From DSWT01 sp034433375 (lineage in GTDB: Bacteria > Chloroflexota > Anaerolineae > B4-G1 > SLSP01), in contig DAOUAQ010000008.1 in NCBI GenBank assembly GCA_034433375.1, positions 1 through 17,049 on the forward strand: DNA of 17,049 bases, in the 5' to 3' direction. The position numbers and the translations under genes were made by a program. The notes under the pieces are model-generated. The model was not told the origin of the DNA. It saw nothing but the letters and a program-made list of their open reading frames with translations, and ran no database searches. Every line of letters starts with the position of its first letter. The first letter of the stretch is position 1. Shown piece after piece: positions 7,653-15,918 of the stretch.

Positions 7653-7714
7653 GTAGACGGTAGACGGCAGACAGTAGACGGGGGCTTTTCTCCTGCCTAC
7701 TGCCTACCGTCTAC
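7653..7714. repeat. Inverted pair of 7-base tandem repeats between the PHP and sulfatase genes
   Basis: The left arm, 7653-7680, is four heptamers: GTAGACG, GTAGACG, GCAGACA, GTAGACG. After a 13-base spacer, the right arm 7694-7714 is three heptamers in inverse orientation: TGCCTAC, TGCCTAC, CGTCTAC. The arms can fold on each other with 18 of the outer 22 positions paired. The right arm supplies the last codons (Val-Asp-Gly-Arg-Gln) and stop of the PHP gene. It resembles intergenic REP-like elements. A T tract suited to termination on the minus strand is absent. Confidence 0.75.
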
Positions 7715-8590
7715 CAGCAACGTATTCGTCCATGCGCGGTGACCTTGCGCGTCTTCGATTTGGAGGTAAGCATAGGCCCAGTCAGAGGGAATCTCGAACG
7801 TCGCCTCGGTGAACAAGTTGCCCTCGAACCCGCCGATGCGTTTGCCCAGGTACGCCGGGCCAACCAGACGGGCAAATTGAACAGGCGAGGTTTCGATAGC
7901 GACCGTATTACCATCACACTCAATGCAATGAAAGTCCGGTCCGGTGCTTGAGTAGAAGTTTCCCACGCGAATGGCAGCCATAAGTGCAGTTTGTGTAAGT
8001 TCCAGGGCGTTGACCACGATCCAGCCGCCATTCCAACCGGGGTGCTCGGCGCGGATGTGCGCGTCGTCACAAGCCAGACCAAGCGTCAGCGGTCGCTGTG
8101 CAAGCATCGCGTTCCAGTACGCGCCGCCGTCGCCCTTGCCGTTGAGCCAGTGACAGACGTGATTGTAGACTTCCACGCCGTCGAAGGGCCAGCGCAGCGT
8201 ATCCTCGAAGGTGTTGCCTGTCCATTGCGGATGCGCCAGAATCAACAAACCCCCTTGCTCTCGCGTCGCTTCGAGCGACGCGATGAATCCCATCTCGCGG
8301 GTGATGCCGGTGAATGTCCCCAGGCAAGCGACGTGGTAATACGCGCCACGGTCGTCGCGTCCATCCAACTCGACGCCATCTACCCAGAGCACAGGGGAAT
8401 CTTCGCCATCTGCCGCGGCATTGGAACTGACCCAATGATCGGTGCGGAAGAGGAAATCGTAACCAGCGCCGGCATACATCTGCGCCAGCTCGGCAAACGT
8501 TTTGCCGCCGTCGGAGGCGGTGCTGTGCAGGTGCGTGTTGCCTTTGTACCAATGGCCGCTTGTGTTGTAACGAAAGGTTGAAGAGGTCAT
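7697..8590 (-). CDS. PHP-domain metallohydrolase, CehA/McbA type
   Basis: A 297-residue protein with the four-part PHP metal site. HLH at 20-22 (NTHLHSTASDG) is followed by Asp27, TDH at 50-52, Glu74 (GVELDG), His86, His120 (LAHPQW) and a C-terminal DDAH at 175-178 with conserved Asp and His. CehA-type PHP proteins hydrolyse esters or phosphoesters with bound metal. The specific substrate here is unknown. A beta-rich tail follows from about 215. There is no signal peptide. No convincing Shine-Dalgarno precedes ATG 8590. Instead a small hairpin repeat lies 7 to 33 bases upstream, which suggests translation coupled to the previous gene. The stop codon comes from a heptamer repeat, and the residues just before it are probably not ancestral. 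Confidence 0.87.
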   Translation of the reverse strand: MTSSTFRYNTSGHWYKGNTHLHSTASDGGKTFAELAQMYAGAGYDFLFRTDHWVSSNAAADGEDSPVLWVDGVELDGRDDRGAYYHVACLGTFTGITREMGFIASLEATREQGGLLILAHPQWTGNTFEDTLRWPFDGVEVYNHVCHWLNGKGDGGAYWNAMLAQRPLTLGLACDDAHIRAEHPGWNGGWIVVNALELTQTALMAAIRVGNFYSSTGPDFHCIECDGNTVAIETSPVQFARLVGPAYLGKRIGGFEGNLFTEATFEIPSDWAYAYLQIEDAQGHRAWTNTLLVDGRQ

Positions 8591-8596
8591 TTATTT

Positions 8597-8623
8597 CGTG
8601 GAGCGACTGAAGTCGCCACTACG
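8597..8623. repeat. Short palindromic (REP-like) hairpin at the junction of two genes
   Basis: GCGAC-TGAA-GTCGC at 8603-8616 forms a 5-bp stem with a 4-base loop. A further GTG/CAC pairing extends it across a 2-base bulge. The TAG stop of the glycoside-hydrolase-like gene (8619-8621) lies inside the element, and the PHP start codon (8590) is 6 bases beyond its edge. The sequence resembles dispersed palindromes that I associate with Chloroflexota intergenic spaces. That identification is from memory and unverified. Confidence 0.55.
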
Positions 8624-9701
8624 CGGCATAGCCGGTGATTTCGGCGACGCGCGTGAAGAAGACACGCTTATGCGGTGTGTTGATCGTCCAATTAACCGGC
8701 GGCGTCTGGAAGCCGCTCAAACCGGCGTAATCGCTCTCGCGCGGCCGCTCGCTGTAATCAATGTGGATGTCGTGCCGGTAGCCGCCCCACCCGCCGAAGC
8801 CCTGATCGTAGTAGCCCCACGAGACGTAGCGCTGCCACGCCACATCGAGGTTGGCGACGCTGGTGGAATCTTCGTTGATGAGGATGGGCTTGGGGTTGAG
8901 CTGGAATTCGCGCATCGCTTGGATCGTCTCGAGGCCGGCAGCCAACTGCTCCGGCGTGTTGCCGTTCCCGTGCGGCATGATGAAGTCCACACTGCGCACC
9001 AGCGACGGCGGCGGTAGTTCGTGGCCGCGTCCTACATCCAGCCCGCCCTGGCTAGTGGAGATGAGGAATTCGGGATACTCAGCCTTGAGCGCGTTGACCA
9101 TCACGTGCGCCTGGTCGGCGTGGAAAATCTCGCAGCCAAAGCGCGGCCCGGTCTCGTTGGCAATTTCGATGAGGATGTTGCGTTTACCGGTTCCGCGCAG
9201 GAAGTCCAGCATCTCCCGCGCCGCGCGCCAGAACGCGGGTTCGCCCTGCATTTTGAGCGTGTGCTTCCAATAGAACAACCCCACGATCGCAACCATGCCC
9301 AGGGCATCGGCGCTTGCCAGGATGCGGGCAAAGCGGTCGGCATAGGCCGGTTTGAGCGCGCCAGCGCGGGTGAAGGCGCTGTTGTCGTAGTGATCGTAGA
9401 CCTCGGCGTTGTAGCGCGCGCCGCCGCCCTGCGCGTTGAGCGTGAACGCCAATACACCGTGGTCGCGCCACGATGGCAGCGCCGTGCAGAACTCGTCCGT
9501 GTTGCGGTCGGGGTCCCACACGCCGGTATCGGGATAGGCCCAATAGTCGCGCGTAGCGGGGTTTTCATCGTCGAACGTCGCCTGCACCGCGCGCACGTTG
9601 AACAGCAAGCCCTGGATTTTGCGCCCGGCAAACTCGCGGCCGGCGTAGGTGGATTGGCCGTCAAGCCAGAATTCGGGGCCGTGGATGGTGATTGTGGTCA
9701 T
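8619..9701 (-). CDS. Glycoside-hydrolase-like TIM-barrel protein, uncharacterised family
   Basis: A 360-residue protein. It has features of clan GH-A retaining glycosidases: ILIEIANE near the end of a strand, with Asn182-Glu183 as the candidate acid/base pair, and ILINEDST with Glu277 as the candidate nucleophile. These lie 94 residues apart, a normal spacing. WLDGQSTYAGR (12-22), GGGA (92-95) and MPHGNGN (242-248) look like conserved loops of one uncharacterised family. The final YVSWGYYDQGFGG is also characteristic of it. No signal peptide is present. ATG 9701 has AAGGGG 8 bases upstream. It lies 32 bases after the GT4 stop and 28 bases before the PHP gene. Likely acts on an oligosaccharide or glycoside inside the cell. 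Catalytic residue assignments are inferred from motif context only. Confidence 0.7.
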   Translation of the reverse strand: MTTITIHGPEFWLDGQSTYAGREFAGRKIQGLLFNVRAVQATFDDENPATRDYWAYPDTGVWDPDRNTDEFCTALPSWRDHGVLAFTLNAQGGGARYNAEVYDHYDNSAFTRAGALKPAYADRFARILASADALGMVAIVGLFYWKHTLKMQGEPAFWRAAREMLDFLRGTGKRNILIEIANETGPRFGCEIFHADQAHVMVNALKAEYPEFLISTSQGGLDVGRGHELPPPSLVRSVDFIMPHGNGNTPEQLAAGLETIQAMREFQLNPKPILINEDSTSVANLDVAWQRYVSWGYYDQGFGGWGGYRHDIHIDYSERPRESDYAGLSGFQTPPVNWTINTPHKRVFFTRVAEITGYAA

Positions 9702-9733
9702 GGGGATACCCCTTATGTAGGTATAAAATCGTA

Positions 9734-10999
9734 CTACTCGGCAATTGCCTTATTGTATAACGTCTCTACAGTTTTTACATGCTCCTCCAGAGACAAAGGC
9801 GGAGTCACATTCGCGCGCAGCCGTTCCAACTCGGCGGGTGCAGCCAATAAACGTTGCAATGCAGTACGCCAAGCCGCCACATCGCCCGCCGGCGCCAACA
9901 AGCCACTGACGCCATCCCGCACCTTCTCCGTCAAGGCGCCCAAACGCGAGGCGATCACCGGCACTCCAGCGGTATGCGCCTCCTGGATTACCACCGGCGA
10001 ATTCTCGTACCACAACGATGGGACGGCCAGCAGATCAGTTTCCGCCAGCACCTGACCGACGCGAGTGTTAGGAATCGGGCCTTCTAAGACGGTATTGGCA
10101 GGATCGCGTATAGTTTTTAGCTGCGCCGCGTATTCCGGGAAGACGTCGGGGTTGCCAAAAACTCGCAAACGTATCCGTTCAGGGGACAAACCTTGCATAG
10201 CTTCCACCAGAATATGCACGCCTTTCTGCCAGGCCAGGGAACCGAGGTAGGTGACGCGCAACGTCCGACCGACGGCAGCCTGGCGCGGGAAAGCACGGAT
10301 ACGGTCTATGTCTATCCCGTTTTCGAGCACGGTGAGCCTGTCGGCGGGGAATCCTACAGCCAGGTATTGGTCACGCAGAAATTGTGAAGGAGACACGAAG
10401 CGTCCGATGCTGAGGGCTGCCCGGCGGACCATCTCATCGCGCCACAGAAAAAGCGGCGCGAATAGCGGGCGCAGCAGCTTCAACACCGGAGAGCCGCTGC
10501 GCGCAGTAGCACAACGCGCGCAGTTGATGCCTGCAAGCTTCCCCTGGCATATTCTCTGGTCCGGCCAAACCAACTGCGAGTTGGCGCACTTGAACCAATA
10601 ATCGTGCAAGGTCAAAAGCATAGGGAGATTGGCTTGACGCACTAGGGCCGGTAAACGCACTGAAAGCAGCATCAGGTGTTGAAAGTGGACCAGATCAGGG
10701 CGAGTTTCTGTTAAGAAACGGGAGAAAGAAGCCTCGACATCTCGGTTCAGAAAGGTATCGAAGAACAGACGCGCCGGGTCGGCGGAGGCTGCCACAAAAG
10801 CCCGACCGACCCGCCAGGTTTTGAAAGCAGCATCCCCTTGCCAACCCTCGCGGAAGGCAGCGCCGTCGCCATCATCGCGGTAGAAGACGCTCACCTCGTG
10901 GCCGCGCATCGTCAGGCCTTGCGCCAGGTTATAGGTATAGGTCTCGGTACCCCCGAAGGACGATGGGGGGAATTTATGCACGACCAATGCTATGCGCAT
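9734..10999 (-). CDS. Glycosyltransferase family 4 (GT-B fold)
   Basis: A 421-residue transferase. The N-terminal MRIALVVHKFPPSSFGGTET is the GT4 acceptor-domain start, with the Gly-Gly-Thr-Glu loop. YLGSLAWQKG (251-260) starts the nucleotide-sugar domain. Glu332 and Glu340 (ENSPVVIQE) form the E-x7-E motif that binds the donor. A four-Cys cluster (138, 151, 160, 163) in a loop after LTLHDYW is typical of a GT4 subfamily and may bind metal. ATG 10999 has GGAGGAAG upstream. It is cytoplasmic and membrane-peripheral. It is the last clear transferase of the assembly half, 54 bases after the GT2. The sugar transferred is not predictable from sequence. Confidence 0.92.
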   Translation of the reverse strand: MRIALVVHKFPPSSFGGTETYTYNLAQGLTMRGHEVSVFYRDDGDGAAFREGWQGDAAFKTWRVGRAFVAASADPARLFFDTFLNRDVEASFSRFLTETRPDLVHFQHLMLLSVRLPALVRQANLPMLLTLHDYWFKCANSQLVWPDQRICQGKLAGINCARCATARSGSPVLKLLRPLFAPLFLWRDEMVRRAALSIGRFVSPSQFLRDQYLAVGFPADRLTVLENGIDIDRIRAFPRQAAVGRTLRVTYLGSLAWQKGVHILVEAMQGLSPERIRLRVFGNPDVFPEYAAQLKTIRDPANTVLEGPIPNTRVGQVLAETDLLAVPSLWYENSPVVIQEAHTAGVPVIASRLGALTEKVRDGVSGLLAPAGDVAAWRTALQRLLAAPAELERLRANVTPPLSLEEHVKTVETLYNKAIAE

Positions 11000-11053
11000 G
11001 TGACTTCCTCCGCGCTCCCCAACCTCACAGCCTGAATATCTCTACCAATCAAA

Positions 11054-12160
11054 CTATACGCCACGGCCCAACAAATAGCCTAGCGCCCACCACAGTGGCG
11101 CATGATGCGCCGGCGCCGCATTGCCTAGCACCTCGCCGATGACCGCGACCGTGGCAAAGTGCGCGCACTGGGACCAAAGTCTCTCCGGCAAGTCGGTTCC
11201 AGGGAAAAGCTCGCGCGCTGTTTCCACCAGCCCCCAGGAAAAGTCTAAAATTTGACGGTAGACTTGCACGAAAGGCAAAACAGGTTGCAGATTGCAGTAG
11301 CCCAGTTCCACATATAGCCGTTCAAGAATATGCGTCGGGTCACACAAATTACCATATTTACGCACAAGTTGCGGCCGACAGGCTTCACGCCACAGCGCGA
11401 ATGCAACCCGTTGACTTAACGCCAACGAAGGCCAGGCCAATATCTGCGTTCGCAGACGCCCATTCACAAACGCGCGCCGCAGCTCATACGCCATCGTGCG
11501 CTCATGGGCATGTTCCACACACGCAGCGGGAACATACGCGATCCGGTATCCTTGCAATAAAGCCTGAACTGCCCAGGCTTGATCCTCGCCGTAGGACAAT
11601 TCAGGCAACGGGATTTTCTCCCAAACACTGCGCCGCAAGCAAGCTGTCACGTCATCAAAAGCCGCTAACTGCAATCGCTCTGCCGGAGGGAGTCCCCAAA
11701 AGGTGGTGGGGGAAGCCACCGACTGGATGCGCGGTTCAGCATTGGCGCGCTGCCATAACAGACTGCGTGCCTGGGCAAGCGGGCCAGCGCAGGATGGCGC
11801 TATTTGCCGTCCGTAGCTGGCGGCAACCTCAGTATCATCTAACGCAGCCACTAGCGTCGCCAGCCAATTCGAGTCTGCCGGCAAAGCATCTTGTACTGTC
11901 AAGGCGACGTAATCGCCGCACCCCGCGTTAATGGCCTGGTTCCGGGCGCGCCCGTGATTGAAGCGTCGTTGCGGTATCGAAAGGACTCTCGCGCCAGCTT
12001 TGCGCGCCACCTCTACCGTACCGTCAGTTGAACCGGAATCTATAATCACCAGTTCAAGAGACGCAGATATATTCTGCGCCATGATGCGTTCTAGAAGTGC
12101 GGAGAAACTGGGCCCCGCATTAAATGTCGGGATGATAATGGAAATAAACTCAGACTTCAT
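11054..12160 (-). CDS. Glycosyltransferase family 2, rhamnosyltransferase-like
   Basis: A 368-residue GT-A transferase. It starts with MKSEFISIIIPTFNAG, then ELVIIDSGSTDGT (36-48), then RRFNHGRARNQAI (65-77) and LTVQDALPAD (87-96). The Arg-Phe-Asn-His-Gly and T-x-QDA-x-P segments are typical of rhamnosyltransferase-like GT2 proteins. In these QDA takes the place of the usual DxD. FDDVTACLRRSVW and YGEDQAW complete the acceptor region. The longest frame begins at 12280, inside the previous gene. ATG 12160 fits the family start, 10 bases after the TGA of the GT2-GT4 gene. Its Shine-Dalgarno is weak (AGAAAC), so reinitiation after the preceding gene is likely. The donor dTDP-rhamnose is inferred and not shown. 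Confidence 0.85.
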   Translation of the reverse strand: MKSEFISIIIPTFNAGPSFSALLERIMAQNISASLELVIIDSGSTDGTVEVARKAGARVLSIPQRRFNHGRARNQAINAGCGDYVALTVQDALPADSNWLATLVAALDDTEVAASYGRQIAPSCAGPLAQARSLLWQRANAEPRIQSVASPTTFWGLPPAERLQLAAFDDVTACLRRSVWEKIPLPELSYGEDQAWAVQALLQGYRIAYVPAACVEHAHERTMAYELRRAFVNGRLRTQILAWPSLALSQRVAFALWREACRPQLVRKYGNLCDPTHILERLYVELGYCNLQPVLPFVQVYRQILDFSWGLVETARELFPGTDLPERLWSQCAHFATVAVIGEVLGNAAPAHHAPLWWALGYLLGRGV

Positions 12161-12170
12161 TGAGTTTCTG

Positions 12171-14456
12171 TCACTTAGCCATTCCCAAGAGCACCTTAAT
12201 GCGATGCCCGAAAATCCACACAGCATCTTTAATGGGACGCAAGGCTTCCACAACACGCCCCACACGCCCCATGCCGCCATAATGCAACAGCGGCTCTATC
12301 CACACACTGATACGTCCCCGCAAACCTTCAAGTGCAGCGTACTTCGCCAGTGGCTGCAAGAAATCAAACAAACGTTTCTCCTCTAAAGCCAGTATGGTAT
12401 ACTCGCGGCTGAGTCCCAAACTCACTTCCGGTTTCGGACAGGAAATATGGCGTTGCTGAGCGCGCTGCAACAAATCAACCATCCGCTCACCCATCTGCGG
12501 TAGGGTGAAGTGCTGCATAATCCGTTCCCGCGCGGCAAACCCCATTGTCCGCCGAGCCTCAGGACGAGCAAGCAAATCTGTAAGCACGGCGGCATAACGA
12601 TGAACTTCATCCTCAACACTGCCGCGCTGAATCAGGAACCCACATTCCGGCGTGACCAACTCCTTTTGACCGCCCACATCGGCGCCTACAATAGCCAATC
12701 CCATCGCCATCGCTTCGTAGATCGCCAACGCGATGCCTTCCATCTGTGAAGGCAAGAAGAAAATATCCGCGGCAGCCAGGAATTCACGCATCCGGGCATT
12801 GTCTACCGCGCCCAGAAGACGGACGTAGCGTCCAAGCCGATAGCGACGCACATAACGCGCCAACCAGCGGCGATCTTCACCATCACCCAGGACCAGACAG
12901 ACGAAATGATGCCCGGCGGCGGCCAATTCGCGCATCACACGAGCAAAAACGCGTGGCTGTTTCTGCGCACAGATACGGCCGGCGTAGATTAAAACGGGCG
13001 TTTCTTGATCTATCCCCAATACGGCACGTGTTTTCGTCCTCAGTTCTGGGTCAGGATGCAAACGCTCGGCATCAATGTTCGTGTAAGCAACCTCAATCTG
13101 CTCCCCATTCGCTCCCCGCTGTTCCATCCATTCTTTGACGTGATGGGAAGAAACCACATTCATATCCAGGACGCTCTGGTAGGCAACTCCCATCCGCGGA
13201 TAACCACCATTGTTCCAATAGGTTTCTTCCATGTGAGCATAATCTACATAGGTCACACTTGGATGACGCGCTCGCAGATACGGGAGAAGCTTATACCCTA
13301 ATTCGCTATTGGAAACCATAACGATGTCAAAATGCCGCGATGCAATCAAATAGTCTAAGAAGCGCGGATAGTCAGTTGGGTGCAGGAAATATGGCAAGAT
13401 AAATATATCAGGCGTGAGACGCGTATATTCTCGATACCAGGCATAGTTATAGTCAAATATCGTGACCACGGAACATTGGTAACCACGCGCGCGCCATTGA
13501 GCAAGGAAATTCAAGTTGAACAGATCCGCGCCGCCCATCGCCATCCACGGCGCAATCAACAAAAGGCGCGGCGCATCTTTTTTGAGTGAGTTCGCAAATG
13601 GTAAAGCCTCAGGCAGGTCAGCGTAAGGCAACAAAGGACGCGGCGCGCGTGTAGGGATGCCTTCCCGAAACAAACGCGGATAGCGCTGGCGCAAAGTAGC
13701 GTGCATGGCTCTTAAACCTTGTTCGTTCCAACTCTGCCATCGGTCGCCGTGGTCAGGCCGGCGCCGATACCAATCCAGAAATTCCGGCACCCCATGGCCC
13801 CAATAACCATGATCAGCCAATCGCAGCCACAAATCCCAATCCTCTAAACCCTGGACGAGCGAGGCATCGAATCCACCGACCTTCAATAATGCCTCGCGGC
13901 GCACCAGCGTCATAATAGTCACAGGATTCTTTTCCAAAAATAGACTGCCTGCTTCGAAGTTAACTGTAGCATGATAAGTTTGTCCTTCAAAGCTAGTCGT
14001 AGAACCTTTAGCAAATGCGAATTCTGGATAAGATTCCAAAAACCAGGCCAGCTCTTCTAATGTTGTAGGTTCAATAAGATCATCTGCATCCAAAAAGAAT
14101 ACATAGCGCCCCCGACTTTGTTCCAAAGCCAGATTGCGCGCAGCCCCTGGACCTATATTCTGTGCTGTACGCAAGACACGCACCCGCGGGTCACGGGCCT
14201 GTACACGCGTCAACATTTCTAATGACAGCTCGTCAGTCGAATTATCATCTACAATGACCCATTCCCACTGCTGCAATGACTGTCCAAACACCGCAGCCTC
14301 AGTCTCAACGAACACCGGGGGGGCATTGTAATAAGCCGTGATGATACTGACGACCGGCTCGGTTTGTATGCTTGTGGGATGGTAATCGAAAATCGGACGA
14401 GAGGGATGGCCGGGTGGACAAGTGAACTCTCTGGTCAGAGGGGTATAACGATCCAT
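12171..14456 (-). CDS. Two-domain glycosyltransferase: N-terminal GT2 fused to C-terminal GT4
   Basis: A 761-residue fusion. Residues about 35-230 are a GT2 GT-A domain with VVSIITAYYN, WVIVDDNSTD, NIGPGAARNLAL and FLDADD (DxD-type metal site, about 122-126), plus EDWDLW. A linker follows, then from about 297 a GT4 GT-B domain. It begins RLLLIAPWMAMGGAD, has LIYAGRICAQKQP at about 489-501, and ends with EGIALAIYE (Glu573 and Glu581, E-x7-E). Such a protein can add two sugars in sequence or one sugar plus a modification. ATG 14456 is chosen over 14516 because GGAGGT precedes it and family homology starts there. The upstream TAA is one base away, so the two genes are translationally coupled. 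A C-terminal extension of about 100 residues is of unknown role. Confidence 0.9.
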   Translation of the reverse strand: MDRYTPLTREFTCPPGHPSRPIFDYHPTSIQTEPVVSIITAYYNAPPVFVETEAAVFGQSLQQWEWVIVDDNSTDELSLEMLTRVQARDPRVRVLRTAQNIGPGAARNLALEQSRGRYVFFLDADDLIEPTTLEELAWFLESYPEFAFAKGSTTSFEGQTYHATVNFEAGSLFLEKNPVTIMTLVRREALLKVGGFDASLVQGLEDWDLWLRLADHGYWGHGVPEFLDWYRRRPDHGDRWQSWNEQGLRAMHATLRQRYPRLFREGIPTRAPRPLLPYADLPEALPFANSLKKDAPRLLLIAPWMAMGGADLFNLNFLAQWRARGYQCSVVTIFDYNYAWYREYTRLTPDIFILPYFLHPTDYPRFLDYLIASRHFDIVMVSNSELGYKLLPYLRARHPSVTYVDYAHMEETYWNNGGYPRMGVAYQSVLDMNVVSSHHVKEWMEQRGANGEQIEVAYTNIDAERLHPDPELRTKTRAVLGIDQETPVLIYAGRICAQKQPRVFARVMRELAAAGHHFVCLVLGDGEDRRWLARYVRRYRLGRYVRLLGAVDNARMREFLAAADIFFLPSQMEGIALAIYEAMAMGLAIVGADVGGQKELVTPECGFLIQRGSVEDEVHRYAAVLTDLLARPEARRTMGFAARERIMQHFTLPQMGERMVDLLQRAQQRHISCPKPEVSLGLSREYTILALEEKRLFDFLQPLAKYAALEGLRGRISVWIEPLLHYGGMGRVGRVVEALRPIKDAVWIFGHRIKVLLGMAK

Positions 14457-14457
14457 G

Positions 14458-15834
14458 TTACCTCCGGTGGAAACGCTTGATCCAGCGCATAAAGCGCATA
14501 AAATAGCCGCTTTCATAGCGTCGCACCAAGTCTCTCAATGTCTCACACTCGCGCAACATTGCGTCATACTGTTGACGCAGCAAATTCCATTCAGACTTAT
14601 AATATGGGTTACCCAGCGCCAATCCCAGAGTTTGTTTATCCGGCGCAATGCGCGGCCCGCGGCAGAACTCAATCAAGGGCTGCGCCACATTTTCCCAGGT
14701 GAAGTCGGCGCGCGCGCGTGCAAAGCCAGCAGCCCAAACCTCTTTGGGGCGCATCAAGAGAGCGACAATTGCCTCTGCTACTTCTCTTTCGGCATGAAAA
14801 TCCACGGTGTATCCCAATCCGTAACGCTCTACCAGGACGCTGGTTTCATCGCCCCGCGAGACAACCATCGGCAACCCCGCCCAGATATACTCCATCAAGC
14901 GGCTGCGGAATGCCAGGTGCGTTTCAATGGTATCTGGATGCAATGAAAGCCCTACTGCCGCCCGCTGCAAGTAGTGTGGCCACTGCTCGCGCGGCACCCA
15001 GTCGCCAAAGAGAACATGTGTGCTTGCCCCTCCTAACACTTGCGCCGCCTGGCGAGCTTGTTCTACTATCTGCATCTCAGCCACGTTAGCATCAGGATGC
15101 CGTGTGCCAGGGAACAATAAATACACGTTAGGGATCTGAGCGAGCACATACGGTAAGGCATGGATCGCGGTAATTGGATCGAGCCAATCCCACACCCCTC
15201 CCCCCCATAGCAAGACCAGAGCATCTGGCTCAACGTCAGGGATATTGAAATCGGCAGGTATAGCCGGTAGCGGTCGTCCAGGGATTCCGAATGGCACAAC
15301 ACCTAGCAACTGACGTACTGCCGGGTCTTCATCAAATGTATATGGGTTGATGCGACCGGTAGCGACTAATAAACCTAGCCACCATATACGCTGCGTCTCA
15401 CTGGCGCAAAGGAAAAAATCTCCGGCCAAACATTGACGCGTCAAAAGATCTACACTGTGATTATGCGCAGCTAACCGCCTATCGAACGACTGTTTGGCGG
15501 TGCGCATCAGACTCTCCGTTGGATGAGGATCATAACCATCTATAACGAGCGGCAATGGCACTCCAGCTAGATCTGGAAAGGTCACTAATATGTCACTAGA
15601 CAACAAAAGAATGTCCGCTTTATCACACCATGTGCGCACTTGCGCCCAAGAATGACAGCCATATTCTCGCACCTCGAATAGAGGAGATACGGGGAGTGTT
15701 GATTTTGGGGTAGCTAACACGACATCGAATTCACAGGCGAGAACTTCCGCCAAAGCCATATAGCGGATTGCCGGACCGGCCATTTGGATGCCGACAGGTT
15801 CGTGGCTAAAAATTAGCACTGATTTACGGCTCAT
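14458..15834 (-). CDS. Glycosyltransferase, GT4-like (GT-B), with C-terminal coiled tail
   Basis: A 458-residue protein. SVLIFSHEPVGIQMAGPAIRYMALAEVLA (first 34 residues) matches the N-terminal MAGP-(A/G)-IRY loop of a GT-B group found in surface-polysaccharide loci. The C-terminal nucleotide-sugar domain has LLWGGGVWDWLDP, VYLLFPGTRHPD and LAFRSRLMEYIWAGLPMVVSRGDE. The last ~45 residues (EWNLLRQQYDAMLRECETL and beyond) form a probable coiled coil ending in basic residues. That tail is likely a membrane or partner contact. ATG 15834 has GGGAA upstream and is preferred to a TTG at 15885. It follows the ABC ATPase by 84 bases and overlaps nothing. Its stop is one base before the next gene's ATG. 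Confidence 0.85.
   Translation of the reverse strand: MSRKSVLIFSHEPVGIQMAGPAIRYMALAEVLACEFDVVLATPKSTLPVSPLFEVREYGCHSWAQVRTWCDKADILLLSSDILVTFPDLAGVPLPLVIDGYDPHPTESLMRTAKQSFDRRLAAHNHSVDLLTRQCLAGDFFLCASETQRIWWLGLLVATGRINPYTFDEDPAVRQLLGVVPFGIPGRPLPAIPADFNIPDVEPDALVLLWGGGVWDWLDPITAIHALPYVLAQIPNVYLLFPGTRHPDANVAEMQIVEQARQAAQVLGGASTHVLFGDWVPREQWPHYLQRAAVGLSLHPDTIETHLAFRSRLMEYIWAGLPMVVSRGDETSVLVERYGLGYTVDFHAEREVAEAIVALLMRPKEVWAAGFARARADFTWENVAQPLIEFCRGPRIAPDKQTLGLALGNPYYKSEWNLLRQQYDAMLRECETLRDLVRRYESGYFMRFMRWIKRFHRR
14460..14465 (-). promoter_or_regulatory. Shine-Dalgarno overlapping the preceding stop codon
   Basis: GGAGGT on the minus strand lies 3 bases before ATG 14456. Its last base is the T of the TAA stop of the GT4-like gene. 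Spacing is short, so ribosomes finishing the upstream gene probably reinitiate here. Confidence 0.7.
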
Positions 15835-15918
15835 AGATTCCCAAATGATATAAAAGCGAGCACGATTCAAGCGAAAATTTTGCAACAGCAGGCATAGGGA
15901 GAAGTGTTAACGACTCGC

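Noticed and set aside
9702..9733. TATACC box on the minus strand ahead of the GH-like gene, considered as an internal promoter
   Set aside because: The only upstream match to a -35 (TTGCCG) is about 13 bases away, too close. No confident promoter can be called.
9021..10055. Plus-strand open frame (344 codons) opposite the GH-like and GT4 genes
   Set aside because: It spans the junction of two convincing minus-strand genes and has low-complexity, motif-free translation.
15835..15918. AT-rich stretch resembling a promoter (TTGAAT and TATCAT on minus) before the GT4-like gene
   Set aside because: The spacer is only 14 bases, and a start there would fall within the ribosome binding region.
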